This document shows, one piece after another, positions 46,991 through 59,150 of a stretch of 64,000 bases of DNA. A program made the position numbers and the translations under genes. The notes under the pieces were generated by a model. It saw only the letters and a list, made by a program, of their open reading frames with translations, was not told where the DNA came from and ran no database searches. The stretch comes from Orobanche coerulescens (Eukaryota; Streptophyta; Magnoliopsida; Lamiales; Orobanchaceae), in NCBI GenBank assembly GCA_033398695.1, contig JAWKAU010000253.1, positions 62,001-126,000 of the forward strand. The letters run 5' to 3'. Each line of letters opens with the position of its first letter. The stretch's first letter is position 1.

Positions 46991-47950
46991 AAGAAGATTG
47001 TGCTTAAACCAATGTCGCCGCAAGATATTCACTCTATGAGTTCTAGTAGGAGCGAAAAACCAAAACTGGCTATGTTTGCTAGCGAACGGGAGGTGGAACA
47101 TGCTATTAATGATGGCAAGTGTGTGTACTTGTTGGTTCTGAAGGAGACACGGAATGGTGACATTGTGGTGCGGAACGAAAGGATGGATGCCTTATTACGC
47201 GAATTTGCGGATGTTTTTCCCGAAGAATTACCGTCGGGTTTACCACCAATTCGCGGGATTGAACATCAGATCGACCTCATACCGGGTGTGTCGTTGCCTA
47301 ACAAAGTCGCCTATAGATGTAATCCCGAGGAGACAAAGGAATTACAAAACCAAATCGAAGAACCGATGGATCGAGGATATGTTCGAGAAAGCCTAAGTCC
47401 TTGTGCGGTTCCTAGACATCGGGTTCCAAAGAAAGACGGATCTTGGAGGATGTGTATTGTGATCGGCTGTGAACAACATAACCATCAAGTATCGATTTCC
47501 GATTCCGAGGCTTGATGACATGTTGGACGAATTACACGGATCAGTGATCTTTTCAAAAGTTGATCTACGAAGTGGTTATCACCAGATTCGAATGCGGGAA
47601 GGAGATGAGTGGAAGACAGCCTTCAAAACTAAACACGGGCTGTATGAATGGACTGTTATGCCATTCGGTCTTACAAATGCACCGAGTACTTTCATGCGCT
47701 TGATGAATGAGGTACTTAAGCCATTTTTAGGGAAATTTGTGGTTGTATACTTAGATGATATTTTGATCTACAGCCGATCGCTGCAAGAACATTTCGAACA
47801 CTTGAGGCAAGTCTTCGAAACCCTTAGAGACCAGAAGCGTATGGAAAAAGGAGAAGTGCTCATTCTTGGTCGAAAGTATAGTCTTTCTTGGCTATATTGT
47901 TTCAAAGGATGGAGTGTCGGTCGATCAATCGAAGATCGAAGCAAATAAGT
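46991..47950 (+). pseudogene. Reverse transcriptase of III-b pol
   Basis: The linker and RT start are open in 46832-47515 ([37 protein letters not shown]). A shift near 47462 destroys CIDSRAVN. Then 47469-47948 is open with [57 protein letters not shown] and the catalytic [12 protein letters not shown] (YLDD at 47748-47759). The frame is lost near 47840 (QKRMEKG for QKLYGKR). Confidence 0.9.
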
Positions 47951-49367
47951 CCTGGCGGTTCCTACTACGGTGACGGAGGTTAGATCGTTCCATGGACTAG
48001 CTTCATTTTACCGAAGATTCATTCGAGACTTGATACCATTGCAAGCCCAATGACCGAATGTTTGAAGAAGGGCACGTTTAATTGGAGCAGTGCCGCCAGA
48101 GTCATTTGCAAAGTTGAAGGTGAAGTTGTGCGAAGCACCAATCTTAGCATTACCCGATTTTTCGCAACCGTTTGAGGTGGAATGTGATGCTAGCGGAGTG
48201 GGCATTGGAGCGGTTCTCATTCAGGGAAAGCGACCTATTGCTTACTTTTCCGAGAAGTTAAACGGTGCTCGTCTGAATTATTGTACCTACGACAAGGAGT
48301 TTTATGCGATTGTGAGGGCCCTAGATCATTGGAGCCACTATCTTCGGCCAAAGCATTTTATCATACACTCGGACCATGAATCTTTGAAGTACATTAACGG
48401 GCAACACAAGTTAAGTCCCAGACATGCGAAGTGGGTGGAATTCTTACAATCATTTCACTTCTCATCGAAGTATAAGGATGGCAAGAGCAATATTGTGGCA
48501 GATGCATTGTCTAGGCGTTATGCCTTACTCGCCACTCTTGATGTTCGTTTGCTAGGGTTCGATACAGTAAAGGAGTATTACGAAGGAGATGCGGATTTTG
48601 GCGAAACCTTCGTCCGGTGCAAACCTGGCCCGGTGGGAGAATTTTCGATACAGGAGGGCTTTCTTTTTAAGGGAAATCGGCTTTGTCTACCAAGGCACAC
48701 GATTCGAGAATTGCTGGTTCGAGAGGCTCATGGGGGAGGTTTGGCTGGCCACTTTGGTTCGGCCAAAACATTGGAGGTGCTTAAAGAACATTTTTATTGG
48801 CCAAGGATGCAGGGGGATGTTCATAATATAATTAGTAAATGTGTGACGTGCCATGTTGCGAAGAGTTCGTTCAAACCAGGAGTCTACACACCTTTACCGA
48901 TCCCGGAGAGGCCGTGGGAAGATGTATCAATGGATTTCATTGTGGCTTTACCTCGAACCCAAAGAGGTAAGGATGCGATCATGGTTGTTGTCGATCGTTT
49001 TTCAAAGATGGCTCATTTTGTTCCTTGTCACAAAACCGATGATGCGAGTAATGTTGCTGACTTGTATTTCCGGGAGGTGGTGCGACTACATGGAGTTCCA
49101 AAAACTATTGTTTCGGACCGGGACTCAAAGTTTCTAAGCTATTTTTGGAACACATTATGGAGGAAGGTGGGGACCAAGCTGTTGTTTAGTACTTCGCATC
49201 ATCCTCAAACCGACGGACAAACTGAAGTAACGAATCGAACACTGGGGACGCTGTTGCGAGGCTTGGTGAACAAAACACAAAAGGATCGGGATCTCAAATC
49301 GCACATGCGGAGTTTGCTTATAATCGATCTCCTACTCATGCCACGGCACACTCTCCATTTGAAGTAG
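47951..49367 (+). pseudogene. RNase H and integrase of III-b pol (425 open codons)
   Basis: One frame (48090-49367) holds RNase H ([46 protein letters not shown] motif, [18 protein letters not shown]). The integrase zinc-binding part follows ([21 protein letters not shown] ... [12 protein letters not shown]), then the DD35E core ([52 protein letters not shown]). It is the longest coding stretch in the window. A lost base near 49303 ends it. Confidence 0.92.
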
Positions 49368-49932
49368 TTTACGATCAATCCTTACATACCACTAGATCTA
49401 ATTCCACTACCAAGTGACGAATTAGTGCATAAGGATGCGAGTCGAAGCCGAAATCAATGATGAAATTACACGAACAAAGTGGATCGAATCAAGGAAATAA
49501 ACGAGGCGTATAAAAGGAAGTCGAACAAGCAAAGAAGGCCGAGACTATTCGAGGTTGGAGATTTAGTTTGGTTACATTTGAGGAAGGAACGATTCCCGAG
49601 TAAGCGTAAGAACAAGTTAATGCCACGAATGAGGACCATTTAAAATAATTGCGAAGGTGAATGACAATGCTTACAAGTTAGAACTTCCGGTGATTACGAG
49701 TACATGCTACTTTCAACGTAGGTGATCTATCCCCTTACCTTGACAATGGGATTGCGGAATTGAGGACAATTCCTTTTAAAGAAGGAGGGAATGATACGAA
49801 ACCGACTACACCAAGTGAAGAAGACGAAGTAAGAATTGACATAAAACACCTCGACCATACTCCAACGTACTTGGGCGAGAGAATCAAACGAGGCCTGGAG
49901 TTACATTGATAATCGGAATTGGGGTAACTTAA
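49368..49932 (+). pseudogene. Integrase C-terminus of III-b, ending in the 3' LTR
   Basis: The C-terminal part ([38 protein letters not shown] and FNVGDLSPY) is broken by small losses at about 49372, 49438, 49477, 49630, 49690 and 49744. The end in the LTR reads GVTLIIGIGVT with a stop at 49930-49932. The polypurine tract is AAAGAAGGAGGGAA at 49778-49791. Confidence 0.85.
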
Positions 49933-50690
49933 AGACAACTTGCATCTTGGGGAGGAGGAAATTCAAGTGGCAATTAAACAATAAAAGAATGTTCACTTTC
50001 TCTTACAAAAGCAAGCAGGATTCTTGGCAAAAAGGGCGGTCACAAACTTCAACTTGGAGACAAGACCAACTTTTACTTTTGTCAACAAGTGACATGAAGA
50101 ACCTTTTTATTATCTTTTATTATTCTAAGCTCGGCTTGTATTAGTTTAAGTTATCGTGTCATTTGCTTTTGCCTATAAATAGTGGCGAGAGTTGTAATGA
50201 GCGATTATTGAATGTTGAAGAATTGAGAACACTTTGTGTTTTTCCCTCGTGAATGCTTTTCATCAAAACTTGGTTTTTATTCGACGCGTTTTGAATACTA
50301 ATCGATTGATTCTCAATAGGTCTTGAGGAGAAATCACTATTATCAAATTATAGGTCTAATTTGATAAAACATGCTTATACCTTGTTTCGATATTGTTTAT
50401 TTTTCGATACGCTTTATACTTGTTCAATATTTCGTATAAAGTGTTGTTCGATCCTTCGACGTGTTTCTGTCTTAAAGTCGCTTCGAACGAAACGGCCATT
50501 TGAGCCTTTTCATTTGGACCAAATTCTGTCTTGTGGTCAGACGAATTACCGCCTTCATCACCCGTCGATATTATTCTTTATGTATTTGTTGTCACCGATT
50601 CAGACAGTTTCGTGTCGATAGCTTCCGTTCATCAAAAAGCCTTCCGCTGTATCGATAGCGAATTCGCATAACCAGTGAGAATTCGTATCA
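49792..50690 (+). repeat. 3' LTR of III-b
   Basis: This is the direct repeat of 44642-45563. It is 23 bp shorter because of small losses, for example TTCAGCTTT to TTCACTTT, ATTCTGTTTA to ATTGTTTA and TACAGTTTTA to TACGCTTTA. It ends GTATCA before AAGCT. Confidence 0.94.
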
Positions 50691-53600
50691 AAGCTATTAC
50701 TTCTTGATTAAGTATTGTTAATAGGAGATAAGACTATGTTACATGCATTCGAGTAGGAACTCTATGAAAACTCGAGTTTCTTGATTAGATTCGAGCCCTC
50801 TGTGCTCAGAATTACCTATAACAGGTCCGATTAATCTTTTACTTCTTGATTAAGTCTTCTTGTAACAAGGATTGGATATAATAGCTTCGATTAAGCCTTT
50901 ACTTCTTGATTAAGTATTTTTAATAGGATATAAGACCATGTTACATGCATTCGAGTCGGAACTCTATGAAAACTGGGGTTTATAGATTAGATTCAAGCCT
51001 ATTGTACTCAGAATTGGCTATAACACTTTTGAATCATCCTTTCTTTCTTAAGTCTTGTTGTAGCAAGGATTCGATATGTCGATTAAACCTTTACTTCTTG
51101 ATTAAGTCTTGATAATAGGAGATAATACCACGTTACATGCAATCAAGTCGGAACTCTATGAAAAATGGGGTTTGTAGATTAGATTCGAGCCTTTTGTACT
51201 CAGAATTAGCTATAAGAGCTCCGATACATCTTTTACTTCTTGATTAAGTCTTGTTGTTGCAAGGATTCACAATAATAGCTTCGATTAAGCCTTTACTTCT
51301 GGATTAAGTCTTGTTAATAGGAGATAAGACCATGTTACATGCATTCGAGTTGGAACTCTATGAAAAATCGGGTTTATTGATCAGATTCGAGCCTTTTGTA
51401 CTTAGAATTGACTATAACATCTCCGACAATCTTTTCTTTCTTGATTAAGTCTTGTTATAGCAAGGATTCACTATAATAGCTCTGATTAAGCCTTTACTTC
51501 TTGATTAAGTCTTGTTAATAGGAGATAAGACCACATTACATGCATTCGAGTCGGAACTCTATGAAAACTCGGGTTATTGAGTAGATTTGAGCATTTGTAT
51601 CCAGAATTGGCTATAACATCTCCGATTAATTGTAGCAAGGATTAGATATAATTGCTCCTATTAAGCCATTACTTCTTGATTAAGTATTGTTAATAGGAGA
51701 TAAGACCATGTTACATGCATTTGAGTAGGAACTCTATGAAAACTCGAGTTTCTTGATTAGATTCGAGCCCTCTGTGCTCAGAATTACCTATAACAGCTCC
51801 GATTAATCTTTTACTTCTTGATTAAGTCTTATTGTAGCAAGGGTTTGATATAATACCTCTGATTAAGCCTTTCCTTCTGGATTAAGTCTTGTTAAAAGGA
51901 GATAAGACCACGTTACATGCATTCGAGTTGGAACTCTATGAAAAATCGAGTTTATTGATTAGATTCGAGCCTTTTGTATATAGAATTGGCTATAACAGCT
52001 CCGATTAATCTTTTCTTTCTTGATTAAGTCTTGTTGTAGCAAGGATTCGCTATAATAGCTCCGATTAAACCTTTACTTCTTGATTAAGTCTTGTTAATAG
52101 GATATAAGAACACGTTACATGCATTCGAGTCGGAACTCTATGAAAACTCGGGTGTATTGATTAGATTCGAGCCTTTTATAATTTGAATTGACTATAAGCT
52201 CCAATTAATCTTTTCTTTCTTGATTAAGTCTTGTTGTAGCAAGAATTCGCTATAATAGCTTCGATTAAGCCTTTAATTCTTGATTAAGTCTTGTTAACAG
52301 GAGATAAGACCCCATTACAGGCATTCGAGTCAGAACTCTGTGAAAGCTCGGGTTTATTGATTAGATTCGAATTGTACTCAAAATTGGCTATAACAGCTCC
52401 GATTAATCTTTTACTTCTTGATTAAGTCTTGTTGTAGCAATGATTGGGTATAATAGCTCCGATTAAGCCTTTACTTCTTGATTAAGTCTTGTTAATATGA
52501 GATAAGACCATGTCACTTGCATTCGAGTCGGAACTCTATGAAAACCCGAGTTTATTGATTAGATTCGAGCCTTTTATACTCAGAATTGGCTATAATAGCT
52601 CTGATTAATCTTTTCTTTCTTGATTAAGTCTTGTTGTAGCAAGGATTCGCTATAATAGCTCCGATTAAACCTTTACTTCTTGATTAAGTCTTGTTAAATG
52701 GACATAAGACTACGTTACATGCATTCGAGTCGAAACTATATGAAAACTCGGGTTTATTGATTAGATTCGAGCCTTTTATACTTAGAATTGACTATAAAGC
52801 TCCGATTAATCTTTTCTTTCTTGATTAAGTCTTGTTGTAGCAAGGATTTGCTATAATAGCTTTGATTAAGCCTTTACTTCTTGATTAAGTCTTGTTAAAT
52901 GGACATAAGACTACGTTACATGCATTCGAGTTGGAACTCTATGAAAAATCGGGTTTACTAATTAGATTCGAGCCTTTTATACTTAGAATTGACTATAAAA
53001 CTCCGATTAATCTTTTCTTTCTTGATTAAGTCTTGTTGTAATAAGAATTCGCTATAATAACTCCAGTTAAACCTTTACTTCTTGATTAAGTCTTGTTAAT
53101 AGGACATAATACTACATTATATGCATTCGAGTCGGAACTCTATGAAAACTCAAGTTTATTGATTAGATTCGAGCCTTTTGTACTCAAAATTGGCTATAAC
53201 ATCTCCGATTAATCTTTCACTTCTTGATTTAGTCTTGTTGTAGCAAGGATTGAATATAATAGCTCCGATTAGGCCTTTACTTCAGGATTAAGTCTTGTTA
53301 ATAGGAGATAAGACCACGTTACATGCATTCGTGTTGGAACTCTATGAAAATTGGGTTTACTGATTAGATTCGAGCCTTTTATACTTAGAATTGACTATAA
53401 AGCTCCGATTATTCTTTTCTTTCTTGTTAAGTCTTGTTGTAGCAAGGATTCGCTATAATAGCTCCGATTAAGTCTTTACTTCTTGATTAAGTCTTGTTAA
53501 TAGGAGATAAGACCATGTTACATGCATTCAAGTCAGAACTCTATGAAAACTCGGGTTTATTGATTAGATTCGAGTCTTTTGTACTCAGAATTGGCTTAAC

Positions 53601-54450
53601 AGCTCCGATTAATCTTTTGATTCTTGATTAAATCTTGTTGTAGCAAGGATTGACTGTATTAGCTCTAATTAAGCCTTTACTTCTTGATAAGTCTTGTTAA
53701 TAGAAAATAAAACCACGTTACATATATTCGAGTCGGAACTCTATGAAAACTCGGGTTTATTAATTAGATTCGAGTATTTTATATTGAGAATTGGCAATAA
53801 TATCTTAGATTAAGTCTTTATTTCTTGATTAAGTCTTGTTAATAGGATATAAAACCACGTTACATGCATTCGAGAGTCGGAACTCTATGAAACTCGAATT
53901 TATTGATTAGATCTGAGCCTTTTGTACTCATAATTGGCTATAACAGCCCCGATTTTAATCTTTTCTTTCTTGATTAAGTTATGTTGTAGGAAGAATTTGC
54001 TATAATAGCTCTGATTAAGTCTTTACTTCTTGATTAAGTCTTGTTAATAGGAGATAAGACCACATTACATGCATTTGAGTCGGAACTCTATGAAAAACTC
54101 GGGTTTATTGATTAGATTCGAGCCTTTTGTACCCAGAATTGGCTATAACAACTCCGATTAATCTTTTACTTCTTGATTAAGTCTTCTTGTAACAAGGATT
54201 GGATATAATAGCTTCGATTAAGCCTTTACTTCTTGATTAAGTATTGTTAATAGGATATAAGACCACGTTACATGCATTCGAGTAGGAACTCTATGAAAAC
54301 TGGGGTTTATTGATTAGATTCAAGCCTATTGTACTCAGAATTGGCTATAACACTTTTGAATCATCCTTTCTTTCTTAAGTCTTGTTGTAGCAAGGATTCG
54401 ATATGTCGATTAAACCTTTACTTCTTGATTAAGTCTTGATAATAGGAAAT
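50691..54450. repeat. ~200-bp satellite array, right block
   Basis: This is the same satellite, continuing after III-b. It lacks the 943-bp internal duplication of the 4.29-kb units, as does the last unit of the left block. The final monomers (53580-54400) are more diverged, as expected near an array edge. It ends at about 54450, where the LINE begins. Confidence 0.93.
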
Positions 54451-54824
54451 AGGAGCGAATGCTTTCTCTCTCTAATATTTTTTCTCTCCCTTCTCTCTAC
54501 CATCTTCATCCGTGTTCTTCCTCTTGTTTGAAATTTCTGGACGTTATCAGTATTTTCATCTGATAACGTCTCTTTTACTCTCGTTTTCCGCGCTAGAGCG
54601 GCGTCACATCTTTAATTTCATCGCCCCATGGCGAGATAAAATAATCACGTGTGGGGAGAACCCCGACCAACTTCCCTATTTTCGGATCTCGGTCTTCAAA
54701 AACGAGTTGATTAATCAACCCCAAAAATCATCAAACAAATGGAGTGCTCCCATCTTTTCGGATGGAGATTCCTTTTCGATTCTTTAATTATTAAATCTCT
54801 CCGGACTATTCCACATGGGGTCGC
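54451..54824 (+). other. LINE 5' leader
   Basis: The leader is pyrimidine-rich at its start (CTTTCTCTCTC and TTTTTTCTCTCCC near 54462-54500), typical of plant LINE 5' regions. An open stretch of 91 codons (54512-54787) has no recognisable domain; it begins with GTG rather than ATG. Confidence 0.6.
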
Positions 54825-55614
54825 TTGACTAACACAAACCCCACTTTTAGTGGGATTAAAGAATCCCTCCATGTGGATCCGCATCAAAGCCTCCCCAAAT
54901 CACATGGGCCGGCTGTACCTCTTCAAAAATCAGACTTCAAATTTTCTGAAAAACCTTGCGATGCCATTTCTCTTCTCAGCGTCGGCGGTGGCTGCGATTC
55001 TCCCCTGGTCCATGACGGAAAAAATCAAGACCACTCTCCTGCGATGCTGGTGGGCGCATCTCCGGTAGTCGATGGCTCTCTTGGGGGTCAGCCGGTTTTC
55101 GCGGCGGTTGGAGCCTCTGCGGCTTCTCCGGCGGTGGGCGCAGGTTCGAAGCTATCTCTGGCCCCAAATCTGGTAAAGACAACCAACAAAACAACACCAT
55201 CGGCCCCCAAATCGGGCATAGCTTCTTCGAACAAAAAGCATATTTCATCTAATCCAACCCCAGCAACAAAAGCTCCCTCCATGGCTCCTAAAAAAACCCA
55301 AATTCACCTTCAATCGCTAGCTAATGAAATCACGGCGAATATATTCAAATATACCACGGTCAACGAGTCGATTCCCGCAGAGGTTCCCCAAAAAACAGCG
55401 CGAACAGTCCCGGAAATTTCTGTCAACGACCATCCGATCGGTCCTGAAGAGAGCTCTTCAAAGGGTTTGCTGGAGGAAGGGGAAATACCTCCGATCCTTA
55501 ACCCTCCAGCAGCAAATTTGTCTCAGAATGCTCCCAAGTCATACCGTGATGCCATCTCCAGGGAGGATTTCGATGATACTAGATTTGGTACGCTGGATTT
55601 TCGAACTCCATTAA
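54825..55614 (+). pseudogene. LINE ORF1, N-terminal low-complexity part
   Basis: This open segment is rich in Ser, Pro, Ala and Lys, like the disordered N-terminus of plant LINE ORF1 proteins. There is no ATG at its start, so either the start has been lost or a frame break lies upstream. It ends with SYRDAISREDFDDTRFGTLDF, after which a frameshift near 55610 leads to the main domain. Confidence 0.65.
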
Positions 55615-56988
55615 ATGACCATCTTCACAAAGGAAGAATGTGATACAGTGTCCGAATTCTATAGATTTGCTCTCATTGGCAAATTCACCTACGGTAAACC
55701 ATCTAATCAGGTAATATCCCAACAACTTAAAGCCGATGGTTTTGGACTGTGTAAAGTGCATTTCTTGAATGGTAAACATGTGCTTATCAATTTAACTTGC
55801 AAAACTCTGTGTGATAAACTGTGGATGAAAAGGGAATACAATTTTGCAGGTTTTCCCATGAGATTGTTCCAGTGGTCACCATCTTTTGATTTCAAACATG
55901 AACCGGCCTTAGTGCCAGTGTGGTTTAAAATTCATGCCCTACCCTCACAATGGTTTGATTTACGTTCCCTAAAAACCATAGCCAGCCTGGTTGGCACCTT
56001 TGTGAAGGCTGATGATTTCACACTTAACCGGACCAAAATGAATTTTGCTAGAATATGTATTGTTATCAATTTGGAAGAACAACCTACCAAAAAAATTAAT
56101 CTCCAAGTTAAGGAGGTAAAAACTGAATATGACATAGAATTTGAAAAAATACCGAAGTATTGTCAACATTGTAAACACATTGGACATGACATAGTAGAGT
56201 GCTACATTAAAAACCCAGCATTAAAACCTGCTGTTTTCACTCATAAAAATCAGGATAAAAATGTAAAGTCTACTACTGAAGTTATTCAAAACCAAAATCA
56301 GGATAATGATGGCTTTGTGAGGGTGGGTAATTCCAAAATAATTGCTGCAAATTTCAACAGTCCCAACCAGGTTTCGGTGAAATCTAGCTCTCATAATAAA
56401 TTTCAAACTCTTGCTCTTTTACAAGAAATAGAGGAGCACACACAGGTCCCTGATTAAGCTAAATCTGATAACAACCAGATGGAACCTAATCTTGTGAGTA
56501 AAGGGACTGAAAATCTGGCCAAAAAATCACATCCCCATATCCTAAAACCTATTCTCCTTCCTTCTGAAAAACTGGATCAGGCCTCTAACCAAGGCAAATC
56601 TTCTCCGGAAAAAAGGGTTATTGCCGAGGCTTCTGGCAATCCAGCCGCGGTTGATAATATTGTTGCTGGCAACATAAAAGATTTAATTGTATTTAAACCC
56701 CCCGATATTATTTTGCATGATATTGCTGAATGTGAAACTCTTGTTGATGTCAGGGTCTCCAGCATGGACTCCCCTCTCGAGAAATGTGTAGCGGGCAGTT
56801 TTTGTGATTCTGAATCTAATGATGATTTTGATTTTGATACAGGAGGAGGGTCCGACAGGTCCACTAATTCCAAAAAATCGGTTCAAGAGCCTTTCTTCTC
56901 AGATAACAATGACACTTGTTCTGATTTTGATGAGAATAAGTTTATTAAAGGGAATATTAACATAAAAACCAATATTTCTGGCAAGTAG
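55615..56988 (+). pseudogene. LINE ORF1 (DUF4283-like, zinc knuckle), one in-frame stop
   Basis: ORF1 proteins bind the LINE RNA. The segment starts FTKEECDTVSEFYRFALIGK and matches the DUF4283 pattern (WMKREYNFAGFPMRLFQWSP, VPVWFKIHALPSQWF). The CCHC knuckle CQHCKHIGHDIVEC is at about 56162-56205. A single TAA (56455-56457) interrupts the frame, which then runs on to 56988 with a charged Ser/Asp-rich tail. Confidence 0.85.
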
Positions 56989-57019
56989 AGGCTTTCTAAA
57001 AATAAAACCCAAACTAATA

Positions 57020-58300
57020 ATGTTCCAAAAAGGAGGACTAGAAGTAGTACTAAACCACTCAATGATTAGTACACTTTTTTGGAATATTAGAGGTATTGGG
57101 AACAAACCTGCCCAAAATAAAATCAGAATGTTAAAAAGAAAATACCATTTTAACATCTTGGCTCTCATTGAACCTAAAGTGCATTTGGACACCAATTTTT
57201 TCCTTAAACGATTTGGTTTTTCTAATGTTTGTGCCAATGTTAGTAACCATATCTGGCTTTTTTCTGAACCTGGTTTTCAAATCAATATTTTAGAAAATAA
57301 GGAGCAGTTGCTCCATGTGGAAGTTATATGTGACTCCCTTCCCAACCCTTTTTTATTAACCGTGGTTTATGGTAGAAATACCAAACTTGAGAGAAGGGAC
57401 CTTTGGGATGATCTTCTCTCCGTCAGTCAAAGCCAGATTCCTTGGATGGTTGGGGGAGATTTCAATATTATCCTCCAACCGGATGAGAAAAAAGGAGGGG
57501 CTGTCCCAATCCACTCAGAAATGGAGGAGTTTAATGATGCTTTATTAAACTGCAACTTGACTGACGGTGGATTTGTGGGCACCCCCTTCACCTGGTATAG
57601 TAATGGTGTTTGGCAAAGACTGGATAGGATCCTTCTCTCCCCAGAGTGGTATTCGGCTTTTCCTTGCATGTCCATTAGACATCTCCCTAAATTCAAATCA
57701 GATCACAATTCCATGTTGTGTCAATTTAGTAATAATATATCTAAACCCAAGTCGTCCTTCAGATTTCAGAATATGTGGATTAAACACCGATTTTTCTTAT
57801 CTACTGTGAAGGAATCTTGGGAACTTTATACCAATTCTAGAGGGATGTTTAAACTTGTTGAAAAACTCTCCAGGTTAAAATACACCCTTAAGGAATGGAA
57901 TAAGGTTGTTTTTGGGAACATTTTTACTAAAATTGATCAAGCCCATTATGCGGTTGAAGTTGCCGAAAATGACTTTGATCGCAACCCATCCATCAATAAT
58001 CTCATCCAGCTTAAAAAAATGAACGCCAACCTTACCCTAGTACTGTCCATGGAAGAGGATTTTTGGAAACAAAAATCCAATGTGAAATGGATGATCGAAG
58101 GGGAAAGGAATAGCAAATTTTTTCACTCCATTGTGAAAAAGAAAAGACACAAAAACTTTATTCATTCGATTCGAGACAATGGTCGCACGATCACAAATCC
58201 CGAGGAGATAAGTGAGTCAGCGGTTTCATATTTCTCCAATTGTTTTATGGAGCAAAACTCTGTATTAGACAGCATCGACCCCGGGTTGTGCCTAATATAA
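57020..58300 (+). pseudogene. LINE ORF2 endonuclease domain
   Basis: This is an AP-type endonuclease that nicks target DNA. The likely start is ATG 57062 (MISTLFWNIRGIGNK) or ATG 57020 in the same frame. Motifs: NIRG, ALIEPKV (Glu), VGGDFNIIL, GTPFTWYSNG, RLDRILLSPEW and SDHNSMLC, the SDH box near 57699. After it come the linker and the start of the RT region (WMIEGERNSKFFHSIVKKKR). A frameshift near 58280 ends the segment. Confidence 0.9.
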
Positions 58301-59150
58301 TTTCCAATGATCTTAATAATAGTCTTTGTAGTAATCCTACAATTGATGAAGTTAGAAGTTGTGTTTTTGATATGGATGGTGATAGTATTGCCGGACCGGA
58401 CGGGTTTAACGCTAAATTTTATCAAATATGTTGGGATATTGTTTGTTGGGATGTTTTGGATGCCGTTTTGGATTTTTTAGTGGTTCCCCGTTGCCTCGGG
58501 CCTTCACCTCCACCACCATTACACTCATCCCGAAAAATAATAATCCTCAATCATGGAAAGATTTTCGTCCGATTAGCTTATGTAATACTTCTTATAAAAT
58601 CATTGCGAAAATCCTTAGTAAAAGACTTGGCAATATTCTCCCTTCCATTATCAATCCGGCCCAATCGGGCTTCATCAAAGGTAGAAATATTACGGACAAT
58701 ATTTTGATGGCTCACGAAGTTACCCATGATATATCTCAATCAGTAACTAATACTATTATTAAACTCGACTTGGAAAAAGCATATGATAGGATCAATTGGA
58801 ATTTTATTTTTCAAGTGATGTCTAGCTTTGGTTTTTCTAATGTTTGGATTGGTTTTATCAAATCGTGCATTTTCAATTGTTGGTTTTCGGTCCTTGTGAA
58901 TGGGCAATGAGGGTTTTTTCAAAAGTGGGAGAGGTATTCGACAAGGGGACCCTCTTTCCCCTCTCATTTTTGTGATTGCCGCGGATTACTTTTCTAGGAG
59001 TATTGATCGAATATTTTCCAATAATCCTTCGATGTATTATAAGATTAAGAAAAAAGTGAAAATCACGCATCTTGCGTATGCCGATGATATTCTCATTTTT
59101 CTTAATTCTTCCAAAAGAAGTCTCCACATTCTCAATAATTGCATTTTCCA
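58301..59150 (+). pseudogene. LINE ORF2 reverse transcriptase
   Basis: RT motifs occur in order over three frames: GPDGFNAKFYQ (58393 on), then TLIPKNNNPQSWKDFRPISL, QSGFIKGRNITDNILMAHE, KLDLEKAYDRINW, GIRQGDPLSPLIFVIAADY and the catalytic box AYADDILIF (YADD 59077-59088). Frame changes lie near 58280, 58490 and 58905. At the last, VNGQ is followed directly by TGAGGG, where two bases appear to be missing. Confidence 0.9.

Larger units (their letters stand above)
44642..50690 (+). mobile_element. Ty3/gypsy element III-b (family III), complete with 5-bp TSD
   Basis: This is a complete 6049-bp element inserted in the satellite. The LTRs are 44642-45563 and 49792-50690, with primer site, gag, pol and polypurine tract between. 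The LTRs differ in length (922 and 899) through about twenty small changes, most of them at CAG or CTG. It is the best-preserved gag-pol of the window. Confidence 0.95.

Noticed and set aside
54512..54787. 91-codon open frame upstream of LINE ORF1
   Set aside because: There is no ATG start and no recognisable domain; it is treated as part of the LINE leader, though a lost N-terminus of ORF1 cannot be excluded.
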